Below are positions 8,826-16,665 of a stretch of DNA of 37,952 nt, in pieces. This DNA comes from Gammaproteobacteria bacterium. GTDB taxonomy: Bacteria; Pseudomonadota; Gammaproteobacteria; JAUHZG01. The stretch lies in assembly GCA_030425845.1 (NCBI GenBank), contig JAUHZG010000005.1, forward strand, positions 1-37,952, written 5' to 3'. Position 1 is the first letter of the stretch; each line of letters starts with the position of its first letter. Both the position numbers and the translations under genes were made by a program. The notes under the pieces were generated by a model that saw nothing but the letters and a program-made list of their open reading frames with translations, made no database searches and was not told where the DNA came from.

Positions 8826-11800
8826 ATGGCTCAAAATAAGATCCTTATCATCGGTGCTGCAGAATTCTCTGATGCCTTGATGCTGCTCAAATCCTGGAAA
8901 AGGGTCTACGGTCTTGAGAAAACCCAAGAGCTTGCCAAGCGTTTAGTGATCACCGAGTTGCGTGATTATACTACCCTTCAGCAAGATTACCCTGACTTAC
9001 TAGACTCTCAGCTTGAGGAATTACAAGGCTACGGTGTGGTGACAGCGGGTCCAGATTCACAAATCAAATACGGCATTAATGCGCTTGATGAGCGTCCACA
9101 AGAAAACCGCTTCCCGGGTGAACGCACACTCGCGGCAGAAGACTTACATGACGTAGGATTTGTCATGTGGGCGAGTCCTTACTTTGCTCCTGCCCCACAA
9201 GCTGCCTTTCCCGCTATTTTGCGCAGCTTCTTTAAAAAAATGTCCTCTCTGTCGGAACAAGCAGGAAATCCTGTACCACCCAAAATAGGAATAGCGCTTG
9301 ACTGCTTGAGTTCGGATTCGCTCAATAATCTCAATACACGCTTTGACGTTGGCAACGTCCCAGGGTGGAACATTGATCATATCGTTAAGTTAAGAGGGCA
9401 TTATTACTTTAGCCCTACGCATACGCGCCATACAGTGGGGCACGAAGCCGGCAGAACGGCTATGCCAGAGGTACATTCGCCCTTTGTACAAATGCTTTTA
9501 TATGAGCCAAATGACGCAGCTCCAGCACAGCCCCCCCCTGAAGCCCTTCCTCAACCACCAGAGACCGAAAACCTCTCTCAGGGATCTGAACAATTAGAAG
9601 AAAAGCTGGGAAGGCATGCTCGACCTAGCCCAGAATCGATATGGTATTTTGCGCGAAGGAGACATCTAAGGAAACTGGCTATAGCAAGGGCAATGGAAGT
9701 CGCAGGGGAGACTGCTCCTCAGCACCAAGAACAATTGAAACTAGCTAGTAGACGAATCAGCACCCTTAATCTATCCACAAGTGGCTTACCACTTGCAACA
9801 GAATTCTGTACGACTTTTTATGACAATAAGAAGCATGGTCTCGGTTGTGACTGCAGGGGAGTCAAATTTTTTAGAAAAGCAAGAGGAAGTGATAGTGACC
9901 TACCTCTTTCACCTGAAGAACTCACTCTTACCATCCGTCAAGAACGATGCTTGGCTGCTATTAAAAGCTTACTCCTGCCGGAACTTGTTGAAGAAAAACT
10001 GGATGCGCTCGGCATGAGTGAGGTAGGCAATATTGAGGCGCTTCGGGCCCAGTTAGCACAAATGGAAGCACAGCAGCTCACTTTAGACATGCTAGAGCGC
10101 ATCGAAGGCTTACTAAGACTTTACTCGGAAGACGACGTGATCGCTCTTGATTTACAATGGCAACGTTTTCACAACGAAACAGGCGAAGAACTACCGCTAA
10201 CAGATACTGAAACACCTTATTTTAGCCACACACAAAAGCCTTATGCTTCACTCTATGACACGCCTGTCGGTAGGCTCGATGACTTCATGACACAACTAGC
10301 ATTTGCAACGCCTGAGCAAGAACAACTTTTTCACCGCAGTGGATTGTGCTTTCGATATGACGCGCTTGACTCCTTTGGTAATGCGTTTTCCAAAGAGGTC
10401 AATCCGTTTTTGCTCGATAGATATGAGCGCACGCTCCAGCGCAAAAGTGACTGGGCGAACCGCCAAAAAGCGCTATTAGAGCAAGAACAAATGGAGTTAG
10501 TCACCCAAAAGTCAGACCAGTTATCAGAGCAGTTACATGAGGAAACACGTAACTTGCCCACGCCGAATTCCAAATTGGCAAATGCCATTTATGCAGCCTT
10601 TAGACGTGTCCCCGAAGCAGAGGAGAGAACAGATAGCTTCACCGAGGCATTGACTCGTTGTTTAGCGACACCTAGAGCTGTTATCGAATTGGCATGTCTG
10701 CTATTAACCAACCCCTACTCAGATGAAGAGCTCATAGAGTTAGTGAATGCTCACTTAGTAACGACAGAGAATGTTCATGCTATCAGAAAAAAAATAATCC
10801 GAAAGCTTCATTATTCGAGTGCAGAGCAGGCAGAAAATGAAAGAGTGGTTTCTGAGGATGGTGGCAAGATTCACATAGACTTAAGCCTCCTAGAGCCACT
10901 TCACGAAATGTCGGCAGGGTATAATTTTGATATAAGAATGCTTATTAAATCGCATAGTGTAGAAGCTCAGACAAAGGCCTATCACGATCAACTCGTTCGC
11001 GCAGAGTACCGCAGAAAAATCGTGCGCAGCAGAAAAGTACCTAACAGTGAAATCATGCTTTCAGGCCTCCCTGAATTCGATGCAGAAAAGCTTTTATCCC
11101 CTAAGGTAGTCAAACAACTTAAATCCATCGAAACTATTCTGTATGAGAAACGTCCGCAACTAAAAGAACAACTAAGAGATCTGGATATCCAGCTTAAACA
11201 CAGCCAGGAAACCCTGACCTCTGCTGAGTTAAAAAGTGAGCCAATGGATGCGCTACTCGTGAGCCAGCAACAACTACAACAGCAAAGACAAAAAGTGATA
11301 AGAAAGCTAAGTTACAACCAGCTTAAGCGACACGAGCGTCGTGCCATTCTTGCCTATATAGAAAAAGGCTCCGCCCCCACCGTTTCCGATCTGGTAGCCA
11401 CTTATACAGCAAAGAGTAACGATGTCGACGCGCTCGCCCAACTAGCAGCAAAGAGCACTATTTACGACAACGTCATAGAGCTTGACGATGCTATCAAGGA
11501 GAAATGTGCAAAAGTAGGAAGAGAACTCACGCGTGAACAGCTGCAGCACTTAAGGCAATATCTAATAAAAAAATACCTGCTCAAACAATATCGTACAGAA
11601 CTACTAGACACCATCATGGGCTTTAGCACTACTTTCCTTTTTGAGTATGCTGATTTGACAGACGATCAAGATCTCAAAGACTACCTAGAACTTACCCCAG
11701 ATAGAAAGTATCTTACCCCTCACTCTCGTCTAGAAGTCATAAGAGAAGCTTTTTATAACCATCAAGATGAACTAATCGCTGCAATGACAGTATGCCAAGA

Positions 11801-12551
11801 AGAGCTACGCCAACTAGGCTCAAATGATGGCGAACACGATAAGAAGCGGCGGTTGCTAAGAGAAAGACTCTGGCAGCAAACCCAACCACTCACCCACCTG
11901 CGCGCTTGTGAGCGGGGAGCTTATTCACTTGCAAGCTACCGAGAGCGACTCGGTCACACAAACCTTCTCCGAAGAATGGTTGCCACAGGTGAACAAGGCA
12001 CACCAGGCAGAAGTATTAATCGGGAGCGCAGTAAACGCCGCCTTGGGCAAACACCCGCAAAAACAGGGCAAAGCCGAGTAGGTCCCCCCTCCGAACCACG
12101 AAGAAGCAACAGCTCAGTAAGAAATGCACTGAACTTTGATGAGGTAGGCAACCCACAAACTACCCGAACAATAGTACCTCCACAGACGCCTCCAACAGCT
12201 GCGGCCGAAGCTGAGCCACCACCTCCAAGTTCTCTTGATGTGCACCCTTCGTGCTTGAGTTTCTCCTCTGCTACGCCCCTAAGAGCAGCCGCCCCAACAA
12301 CTGCTACACCTGGAGGTGATGCTGCTATAGGTTCAATGACACCCGGCCCTCATGTAACATTTTGTACTCCGCCCCATACACCTCGTGACCGAGTCGACGC
12401 CGCTATGTTTGAGTTTACCTTACCCCCATCGGCTGGCGCAGAGCCAGCGCCTGGCTATCGTAATGGAGAGTTAATTGAAAGATTATGTGGCTTGGTCACG
12501 CGACAACGACAAGAGGCCGGAGCTGGCTCTTCAACACCCGCTTTAGCTTAA
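8826..12551 (+). CDS. Large protein: BMT5-like methyltransferase domain, coiled-coil body, proline-rich tail
   Basis: A 1241-residue protein I do not recognise as a whole. Residues 5-225 follow the order of the BMT5/DUF2431 Rossmann methyltransferases, known in eukaryotes as 25S rRNA uridine-N3 methyltransferases: motif-I-like ILIIGAAEFSDA (6-17), VITELRDYTTLQQDYP (41-56), GVVTAGPDSQI (70-80), a motif-IV-like strand VGFVMWASPYF (110-120), ILRSFFKKMSSL (131-142), W181-N-I-D, and YYFSPTHTRHT (193-203) where the family has a Y-x-H-R-x-T signature. Motif I lacks the usual GxGxxS glycine. Residues about 300-1040 are charged, largely helical and coiled-coil-like. A basic patch RERSKRRL is at 1066-1073, and a low-complexity Pro/Ala/Thr tail runs from about 1090. 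No signal peptide or membrane segment is present. The ATG at 8826 follows an AGG; a GTG at 8817 is an alternative. The architecture suggests a secreted effector, which is inference. Confidence 0.6.
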   Translation: MAQNKILIIGAAEFSDALMLLKSWKRVYGLEKTQELAKRLVITELRDYTTLQQDYPDLLDSQLEELQGYGVVTAGPDSQIKYGINALDERPQENRFPGERTLAAEDLHDVGFVMWASPYFAPAPQAAFPAILRSFFKKMSSLSEQAGNPVPPKIGIALDCLSSDSLNNLNTRFDVGNVPGWNIDHIVKLRGHYYFSPTHTRHTVGHEAGRTAMPEVHSPFVQMLLYEPNDAAPAQPPPEALPQPPETENLSQGSEQLEEKLGRHARPSPESIWYFARRRHLRKLAIARAMEVAGETAPQHQEQLKLASRRISTLNLSTSGLPLATEFCTTFYDNKKHGLGCDCRGVKFFRKARGSDSDLPLSPEELTLTIRQERCLAAIKSLLLPELVEEKLDALGMSEVGNIEALRAQLAQMEAQQLTLDMLERIEGLLRLYSEDDVIALDLQWQRFHNETGEELPLTDTETPYFSHTQKPYASLYDTPVGRLDDFMTQLAFATPEQEQLFHRSGLCFRYDALDSFGNAFSKEVNPFLLDRYERTLQRKSDWANRQKALLEQEQMELVTQKSDQLSEQLHEETRNLPTPNSKLANAIYAAFRRVPEAEERTDSFTEALTRCLATPRAVIELACLLLTNPYSDEELIELVNAHLVTTENVHAIRKKIIRKLHYSSAEQAENERVVSEDGGKIHIDLSLLEPLHEMSAGYNFDIRMLIKSHSVEAQTKAYHDQLVRAEYRRKIVRSRKVPNSEIMLSGLPEFDAEKLLSPKVVKQLKSIETILYEKRPQLKEQLRDLDIQLKHSQETLTSAELKSEPMDALLVSQQQLQQQRQKVIRKLSYNQLKRHERRAILAYIEKGSAPTVSDLVATYTAKSNDVDALAQLAAKSTIYDNVIELDDAIKEKCAKVGRELTREQLQHLRQYLIKKYLLKQYRTELLDTIMGFSTTFLFEYADLTDDQDLKDYLELTPDRKYLTPHSRLEVIREAFYNHQDELIAAMTVCQEELRQLGSNDGEHDKKRRLLRERLWQQTQPLTHLRACERGAYSLASYRERLGHTNLLRRMVATGEQGTPGRSINRERSKRRLGQTPAKTGQSRVGPPSEPRRSNSSVRNALNFDEVGNPQTTRTIVPPQTPPTAAAEAEPPPPSSLDVHPSCLSFSSATPLRAAAPTTATPGGDAAIGSMTPGPHVTFCTPPHTPRDRVDAAMFEFTLPPSAGAEPAPGYRNGELIERLCGLVTRQRQEAGAGSSTPALA

Positions 12552-12555
12552 GCGC

Positions 12556-13218
12556 TTAGGCTTGAACCAACTCGACAATCTTTAGAAAGTCATCTGATTG
12601 CAACAAGCCACCTTCAATGTCATCAAGCACGGCGAGATTGTTAAAGCGCACATCAGCATATTGAGAAGTCGGCTGTACATAGCGGGTAAAGCCTTCGTAC
12701 ATCTCTTGCTTTTTACCTAGGGTGAACTCAGCAAAATCGACACCGCCTAACACTTTAACCCCGCGAGAACGCTCAAGCCGTCTGGCAAACGCTGTTTCGA
12801 AGTCTACATCCATATACACGCCTGCATCGAGTGTGTCTCGCAGCAACTCCGACAAAACGAACATACCTTCAAGGATGAGGTATTTTTTGTCTTTAGCCTC
12901 AATCACCCGCTCTGCGGGCTCACTCTTAGCCGTCTCGAAGGAATAACGCATCGGGCGAAAGGACTTACCCGCTTTGAAGCATTTGACATGTTCTTGCAGC
13001 AACTCTAACTGCACTAAATTAGGTGAATCATAGTTAAGCTCTACCAGCTCTTCAGAGCTTTTACCCTTGCTGTTATCTTGGTAATAATCATCCATGTGCA
13101 ACACTTCAACACCGGCTTGTTGCAAGCGGTTCTTAAGCGCGTAGGCCAATGTGGTCTTACCCGCACCTGAGGCACCGGTAACAGCAATGACTACTTGAGA
13201 TGCGTGTGCACTAGGCAT
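12556..13218 (-). CDS. Uridine kinase family protein
   Basis: P-loop kinase of the uridine kinase/phosphoribulokinase family, which phosphorylates uridine and cytidine in pyrimidine salvage. Walker A GASGAGKT is at 15-22, the substrate-aspartate motif MDDYYQD at 42-48 (as DDFY in Udk), NYDSP at 62-66 (NFDHP in Udk), and the Walker B-like strand YLILEGMFVL lies near 113-122. Lid-type arginines occur in ARRLERSRG. Length (220) is typical of Udk. The ATG at 13218 has a GAGGA ribosome site 5 bases upstream. The gene converges on the large protein gene with only 4 bases between stop codons. The motif variants leave open a related kinase with a different small-molecule substrate. Confidence 0.82.
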   Translation of the reverse strand: MPSAHASQVVIAVTGASGAGKTTLAYALKNRLQQAGVEVLHMDDYYQDNSKGKSSEELVELNYDSPNLVQLELLQEHVKCFKAGKSFRPMRYSFETAKSEPAERVIEAKDKKYLILEGMFVLSELLRDTLDAGVYMDVDFETAFARRLERSRGVKVLGGVDFAEFTLGKKQEMYEGFTRYVQPTSQYADVRFNNLAVLDDIEGGLLQSDDFLKIVELVQA

Positions 13219-13262
13219 ATTATCCTCGTAGACTTCCAGTTTCCTTTAAGGTTCTCTATCCT

Positions 13263-14063
13263 ATGACAAGTGATCGTAACAATCTATTAGTAAAAAGCAG
13301 GATATACCAATCACTGGCAAATTACCAAACGTTTTACCAATACGATATTACGTGTTTAACCAGTACGCCTTCTACCATTAGCGCAATAAAGCCATTGCTC
13401 ACGACTCACCATGACCCCATCACCGTCTGCCTTGCGAATGAGCAGACCCAGGGCTTAGGACGCCAAGGGAAGCACTGGCACTCCCCGGCTGGGAAAAACA
13501 TTTATTGCACTGTCGCTATGCCTTTTACTCAAGCAGTAACTACCTTGTCGGGATTAAGTCTTGTCGTTGGCGTCGCCCTGCTGCGCACACTACAGAATAC
13601 CTATCCCGAGCAACCTTTTGCGTTAAAGTGGCCTAACGACTTATACGCTGACAATAAAAAGCTAGCAGGGATTTTGGTTGAGCTTATCACCCAACCGCAC
13701 GTGACGGTTGCACTGATTAGCTTAGGCATTAATGTCAACGCAACAGCTGACGATGGACTCGATCCCAATTGGCATTCACTCGCCACACTCACGGGTAACA
13801 AGGTGACACGCGAACCCTTGATTGCAAACTTGCTGTATCAACTCGACAAAGCTTGTCAAACCTTCACCGAAGTAGGCCTATCCCCTCTTCTCACTGAATG
13901 GAGTAGGCACGATTATCTACAAGGAAAGTCTATTCGTGTCCAAGTAGGTGATCACGTACAGCAAGGCTGTTATGCTGGCATCAACGAGCAAGGCTTCTTG
14001 TTACTGCAAGAGACTGAGGGAAACAAACAGACTATCCACGCAGGATCGATACATGTCATCTAA
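13263..14063 (+). CDS. birA: Biotin--[acetyl-CoA-carboxylase] ligase, monofunctional
   Basis: Activates biotin with ATP and attaches it to the carboxyl-carrier subunit of acetyl-CoA carboxylase. The catalytic domain is clear: the biotinyl-adenylate loop QTQGLGRQGKHWHSPAG (61-77), ALKWPNDLYADNKKLAGIL (120-138) with the conserved lysine in KLAGIL, and a short C-terminal SH3-like domain (GKSIRVQVGDHVQQGCYAG). At 266 residues it lacks the N-terminal winged helix of E. coli BirA; the first 50 residues show no helix-turn-helix. It therefore should not repress biotin synthesis itself. It is divergent from the uridine kinase gene across about 44 bases. The stop overlaps the start of the next gene by 11 bases, indicating translational coupling. 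Confidence 0.92.
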   Translation: MTSDRNNLLVKSRIYQSLANYQTFYQYDITCLTSTPSTISAIKPLLTTHHDPITVCLANEQTQGLGRQGKHWHSPAGKNIYCTVAMPFTQAVTTLSGLSLVVGVALLRTLQNTYPEQPFALKWPNDLYADNKKLAGILVELITQPHVTVALISLGINVNATADDGLDPNWHSLATLTGNKVTREPLIANLLYQLDKACQTFTEVGLSPLLTEWSRHDYLQGKSIRVQVGDHVQQGCYAGINEQGFLLLQETEGNKQTIHAGSIHVI

Positions 14064-14724
14064 ACAACGCCTCATACTATTAGGGGCTTCGGGCCATGCT
14101 AAAGTGATCATAGAAATCATTGAATCACTTGCCGACAAAACGGTTGTAGGGCTACTCGACAAACACAAACCCGCAGGCGAGTTCTTTGCTGGCACCAGTA
14201 TTGTCGGCGATGAAACCCTATTACCCGAACTGATCGCTAGTGATCAAGTCGATGCCGCGGTGATCGCTATTGGTGATAATGCCACCCGCGCACAACTCGC
14301 CGCCACACTTGAAGAGCTCTGCCCTGGCTTTCCTTTTGCAACGTTAGTACATGCCAACGCAACAGTGAGCAAAAGCGCGACGCTAGGAGCAGGGACTGTC
14401 GTCATGGCCGGCGCTATCGTCAATGCCGATACAGTTATTGGAGATCATTGCATTGTGAACACCAATAGCTCGGTCGATCATGACTGTAAGATTGCTGATT
14501 TTTGCAGTATTGCCCCTGGTGCCTGCTTAGGTGGAAATGTCACACTCGGCAGCGCGAGTGCTGTTGGTCTAGGCGCCAATATTATCCAGTCAACCACCGT
14601 CGGTGAGAAAAGCCTTATTGCGGCTGGTGCGACCGTCGTCACGCCGATTGGCTCAAATGTCTTAGCGGTCGGCACACCCGCGCGTGAGATAAGAACCCGT
14701 GGTCCCAATGAGAAATCATTATAA
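14053..14724 (+). CDS. NeuD/PglD-like sugar O- or N-acyltransferase
   Basis: Left-handed beta-helix acyltransferase of the NeuD/PglD family, which transfers acetyl or similar groups to amino or hydroxyl groups of nucleotide-sugar derivatives used in surface glycans. The N-terminal PglD_N Rossmann-like domain starts LILLGASGHAKVIIEII (8-24). Hexapeptide repeats run from about 105 to 195 (GAGTVVMAGAIVNAD, GDHCIVNTNSSVDHDC) with the catalytic-type histidine at H143 in VDHDC. Length of 223 is normal. The ATG at 14053 lies inside the birA end. A longer in-frame start at 13948 is rejected because its 35 extra residues are out-of-frame birA sequence. Pairing with birA is unusual and suggests compaction, not shared function. 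It fits the surface-polysaccharide theme of the O-antigen-ligase-like gene. Confidence 0.83.
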   Translation: MSSKQRLILLGASGHAKVIIEIIESLADKTVVGLLDKHKPAGEFFAGTSIVGDETLLPELIASDQVDAAVIAIGDNATRAQLAATLEELCPGFPFATLVHANATVSKSATLGAGTVVMAGAIVNADTVIGDHCIVNTNSSVDHDCKIADFCSIAPGACLGGNVTLGSASAVGLGANIIQSTTVGEKSLIAAGATVVTPIGSNVLAVGTPAREIRTRGPNEKSL

Positions 14725-14810
14725 CAAGCCCACATATCAACCCAACCTAACCAAGGGTAGTCTACACCTGTTGTGCTAACCTACATGTAACTTGCCCGAC
14801 TAACGCTCCC

Positions 14811-15812
14811 TTAAACGACCATATTGTCCGCCACAGTTCCCAATGCTCCTGTAGAATACGCACGAACATTGTCTGCTGTTGTCTGATAAATACGCGTCAT
14901 CGCTTCCGCTGTGAAAAAAGCTTGATGCCCAGTTAACATGACGTTAGGAAAAGTTTGTAAGCGTAGATAAACATCATCATGGATCACGGTATTGGACAGA
15001 TCGCGAAAAAACAAATGCTCTTCCTCTTCGTAAACATCCAGCCCTAAGTAACCAATTTTTCCTGACTTTAATCCATCAATCAGAGCCGCCGTATGAATCA
15101 ACCCACCACGGCTTGTGTTAATTAACATCACGCCGTCTTTCATACTCGCTATCGCTTTTTTATTGATGAGGTGTTTAGTTTTGTCATAGAGCGGACAGTG
15201 TAATGAAATAATGTCCGCATGTTGATAAAGTGACTCTAGCGTGACATAGCTCACTCCTAATTTCACCAATTCAGGATCGTGTTCAATATCCGTTGCCAAC
15301 ACATGGCAACCAAAGCCCAGCATAATACGTGCAAATGCGCGGCCAATTTTACCGGTGCCAACAACCCCCACGGTTTTACCATGCAGATCAAATCCCATTA
15401 GCCCGTTGAGAGAAAAATTGTGTTCCTGTACGTGCGCATAGGCACGGTGGTATTTGCGATTAAGCGCAAGAATTAATCCCACCGCAAATTCAGCAACTGC
15501 ATACGGCGAATAAGCCGGTACACGCATCACGGTGATCCCCGCTTTTTTTGCCGCCTCAATATCGACATGATTAAACCCCGCTGAACGCAAAGCGATAAGC
15601 TTAACCCCAGCTTTAGCTAACCCCTCTATCACCGTTTGTGATAAGTCATCGCTAACAAAACAACAACATGCCTCACATCCATGAGCTAGTGCGATTGTCT
15701 GCGCATTCAAGGCGGCACTCTGTGTCACTACTTTTATCCCTTTTAGCTTATCAAATGCTAACTTCAGGAAAGGTTCTTCGTACTCTCTAAAACTAAATAT
15801 CCCAATTTTCAC
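14811..15812 (-). CDS. ldhA: D-lactate dehydrogenase (NAD-dependent 2-hydroxyacid dehydrogenase)
   Basis: Cytosolic enzyme reducing pyruvate to D-lactate with NADH, the fermentative LdhA type. Substrate-side residues appear in RSAGFNHVD (76-84). The NAD-binding VGTGKIGRAF is at 151-160, with D175 at the end of the second strand favouring NAD over NADP. Catalytic R235 is in NTSRGG, the glutamate in DVYEEEE (259-265) and H296 in TGHQAFFT. The 333-residue length and the stretch DVYEEEEHLFFRD are specific to the LdhA subgroup, as opposed to phosphoglycerate or glyoxylate reductases. It stands alone, with no clear partner; the upstream promoter region lies between 15813 and 15948 and is shared divergently with the methyltransferase gene. 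Confidence 0.92.
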   Translation of the reverse strand: MKIGIFSFREYEEPFLKLAFDKLKGIKVVTQSAALNAQTIALAHGCEACCCFVSDDLSQTVIEGLAKAGVKLIALRSAGFNHVDIEAAKKAGITVMRVPAYSPYAVAEFAVGLILALNRKYHRAYAHVQEHNFSLNGLMGFDLHGKTVGVVGTGKIGRAFARIMLGFGCHVLATDIEHDPELVKLGVSYVTLESLYQHADIISLHCPLYDKTKHLINKKAIASMKDGVMLINTSRGGLIHTAALIDGLKSGKIGYLGLDVYEEEEHLFFRDLSNTVIHDDVYLRLQTFPNVMLTGHQAFFTAEAMTRIYQTTADNVRAYSTGALGTVADNMVV

Positions 15813-15884
15813 TGTTTATTGCCTCATAACCACTTGATTCATAGTTCCAATTAAATCATTGGGTTGCATTTAAAACGAAAGCTA

Positions 15885-15913
15885 TTGCGCATCGCACACA
15901 TCTGCGTTACTAT
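15885..15913 (+). promoter_or_regulatory. Likely sigma70 promoter for the methyltransferase gene
   Basis: TTGCGC (15885-15890) and TACTAT (15908-15913) are separated by exactly 17 bases. The expected start of transcription is near 15920, giving a leader of about 30 bases that contains the strong AGGAGG ribosome site. Confidence 0.45.
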
Positions 15914-15948
15914 TGTGCAGCTTGTCAAGAAAAGGAGGTCTACAAGTC

Positions 15949-16665
15949 ATGAAACCATCTATCCCCAGCAAAAAGCTACCCGGAACTATTAACGCCGACA
16001 ACAGTCGCTATTACCAACAATGTAAAGCTTCTAGCATCATAACATTTGCCAAAAGCGCAGGACTAGAGTCTGGCGCTGATCTCGATCAACTTGAACCCTA
16101 CCTCAAACACAGCAAAACGATTCTTGAAGTCGGCGGCTCATACGGACGTGTCATAGAGCACGCCCACCGAATCAACCCAACATTAAAAATTAGCGCGATA
16201 GAGCAAGTGGCACATCTTGCTGATCGACTCAAACAAAAGTATCCATTTGCGAAAATTATTCAAGGTAACATTCTAACGCATACTAGTCATGAGCAGTATG
16301 ATCTTGTCACGCTACTTTGGTCAATCATCGGCGAGTTTTCTGACTTTGAGAAAGTTCTTTTAATCAAAAAATTAGCACAGCTTGTTACCGTACAAGGTCG
16401 TGTGGTTATCGACATTCTTGATCTTAACTCTTACCATCCCTACGGTAAAACCTCTAATAGCTATGATTATGAAATCGAAACCGAGCACGGCTCCGTAATT
16501 TATATGTTGCCCACTAAAGAGCGATTATTTGAGATAGCTCAACGTTGTGGACTCACCTGTGATGAAGTGATCACCTATGATCTAAATGGCATCACTCGGC
16601 AAATGTTACTTTTCAGAAAACTCTATAGCAAACTACCGTCTTCGGATTCTAAAGCATCCTTTTAA
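15949..16665 (+). CDS. Class I SAM-dependent methyltransferase, substrate unknown
   Basis: Soluble Rossmann-fold methyltransferase of 238 residues. Motif I is ILEVGGSYGR (58-67), the acidic residue ending strand 2 is E85 (ISAIEQ), the adenine-binding strand includes IIQGNILT (103-110), and the motif IV region is YDLVTLLWSIIGEF (117-130). There is no extra domain to show the acceptor; small-molecule acceptors are most common for such short proteins, but this is a guess. The ATG at 15949 has a near-perfect AAAGGAGG site; in-frame upstream codons from 15913 are therefore ignored. The 3' end overlaps the opposite-strand gene by 33 bases in a tail-to-tail arrangement, so the two transcripts are complementary at their ends. 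Confidence 0.82.
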   Translation: MKPSIPSKKLPGTINADNSRYYQQCKASSIITFAKSAGLESGADLDQLEPYLKHSKTILEVGGSYGRVIEHAHRINPTLKISAIEQVAHLADRLKQKYPFAKIIQGNILTHTSHEQYDLVTLLWSIIGEFSDFEKVLLIKKLAQLVTVQGRVVIDILDLNSYHPYGKTSNSYDYEIETEHGSVIYMLPTKERLFEIAQRCGLTCDEVITYDLNGITRQMLLFRKLYSKLPSSDSKASF

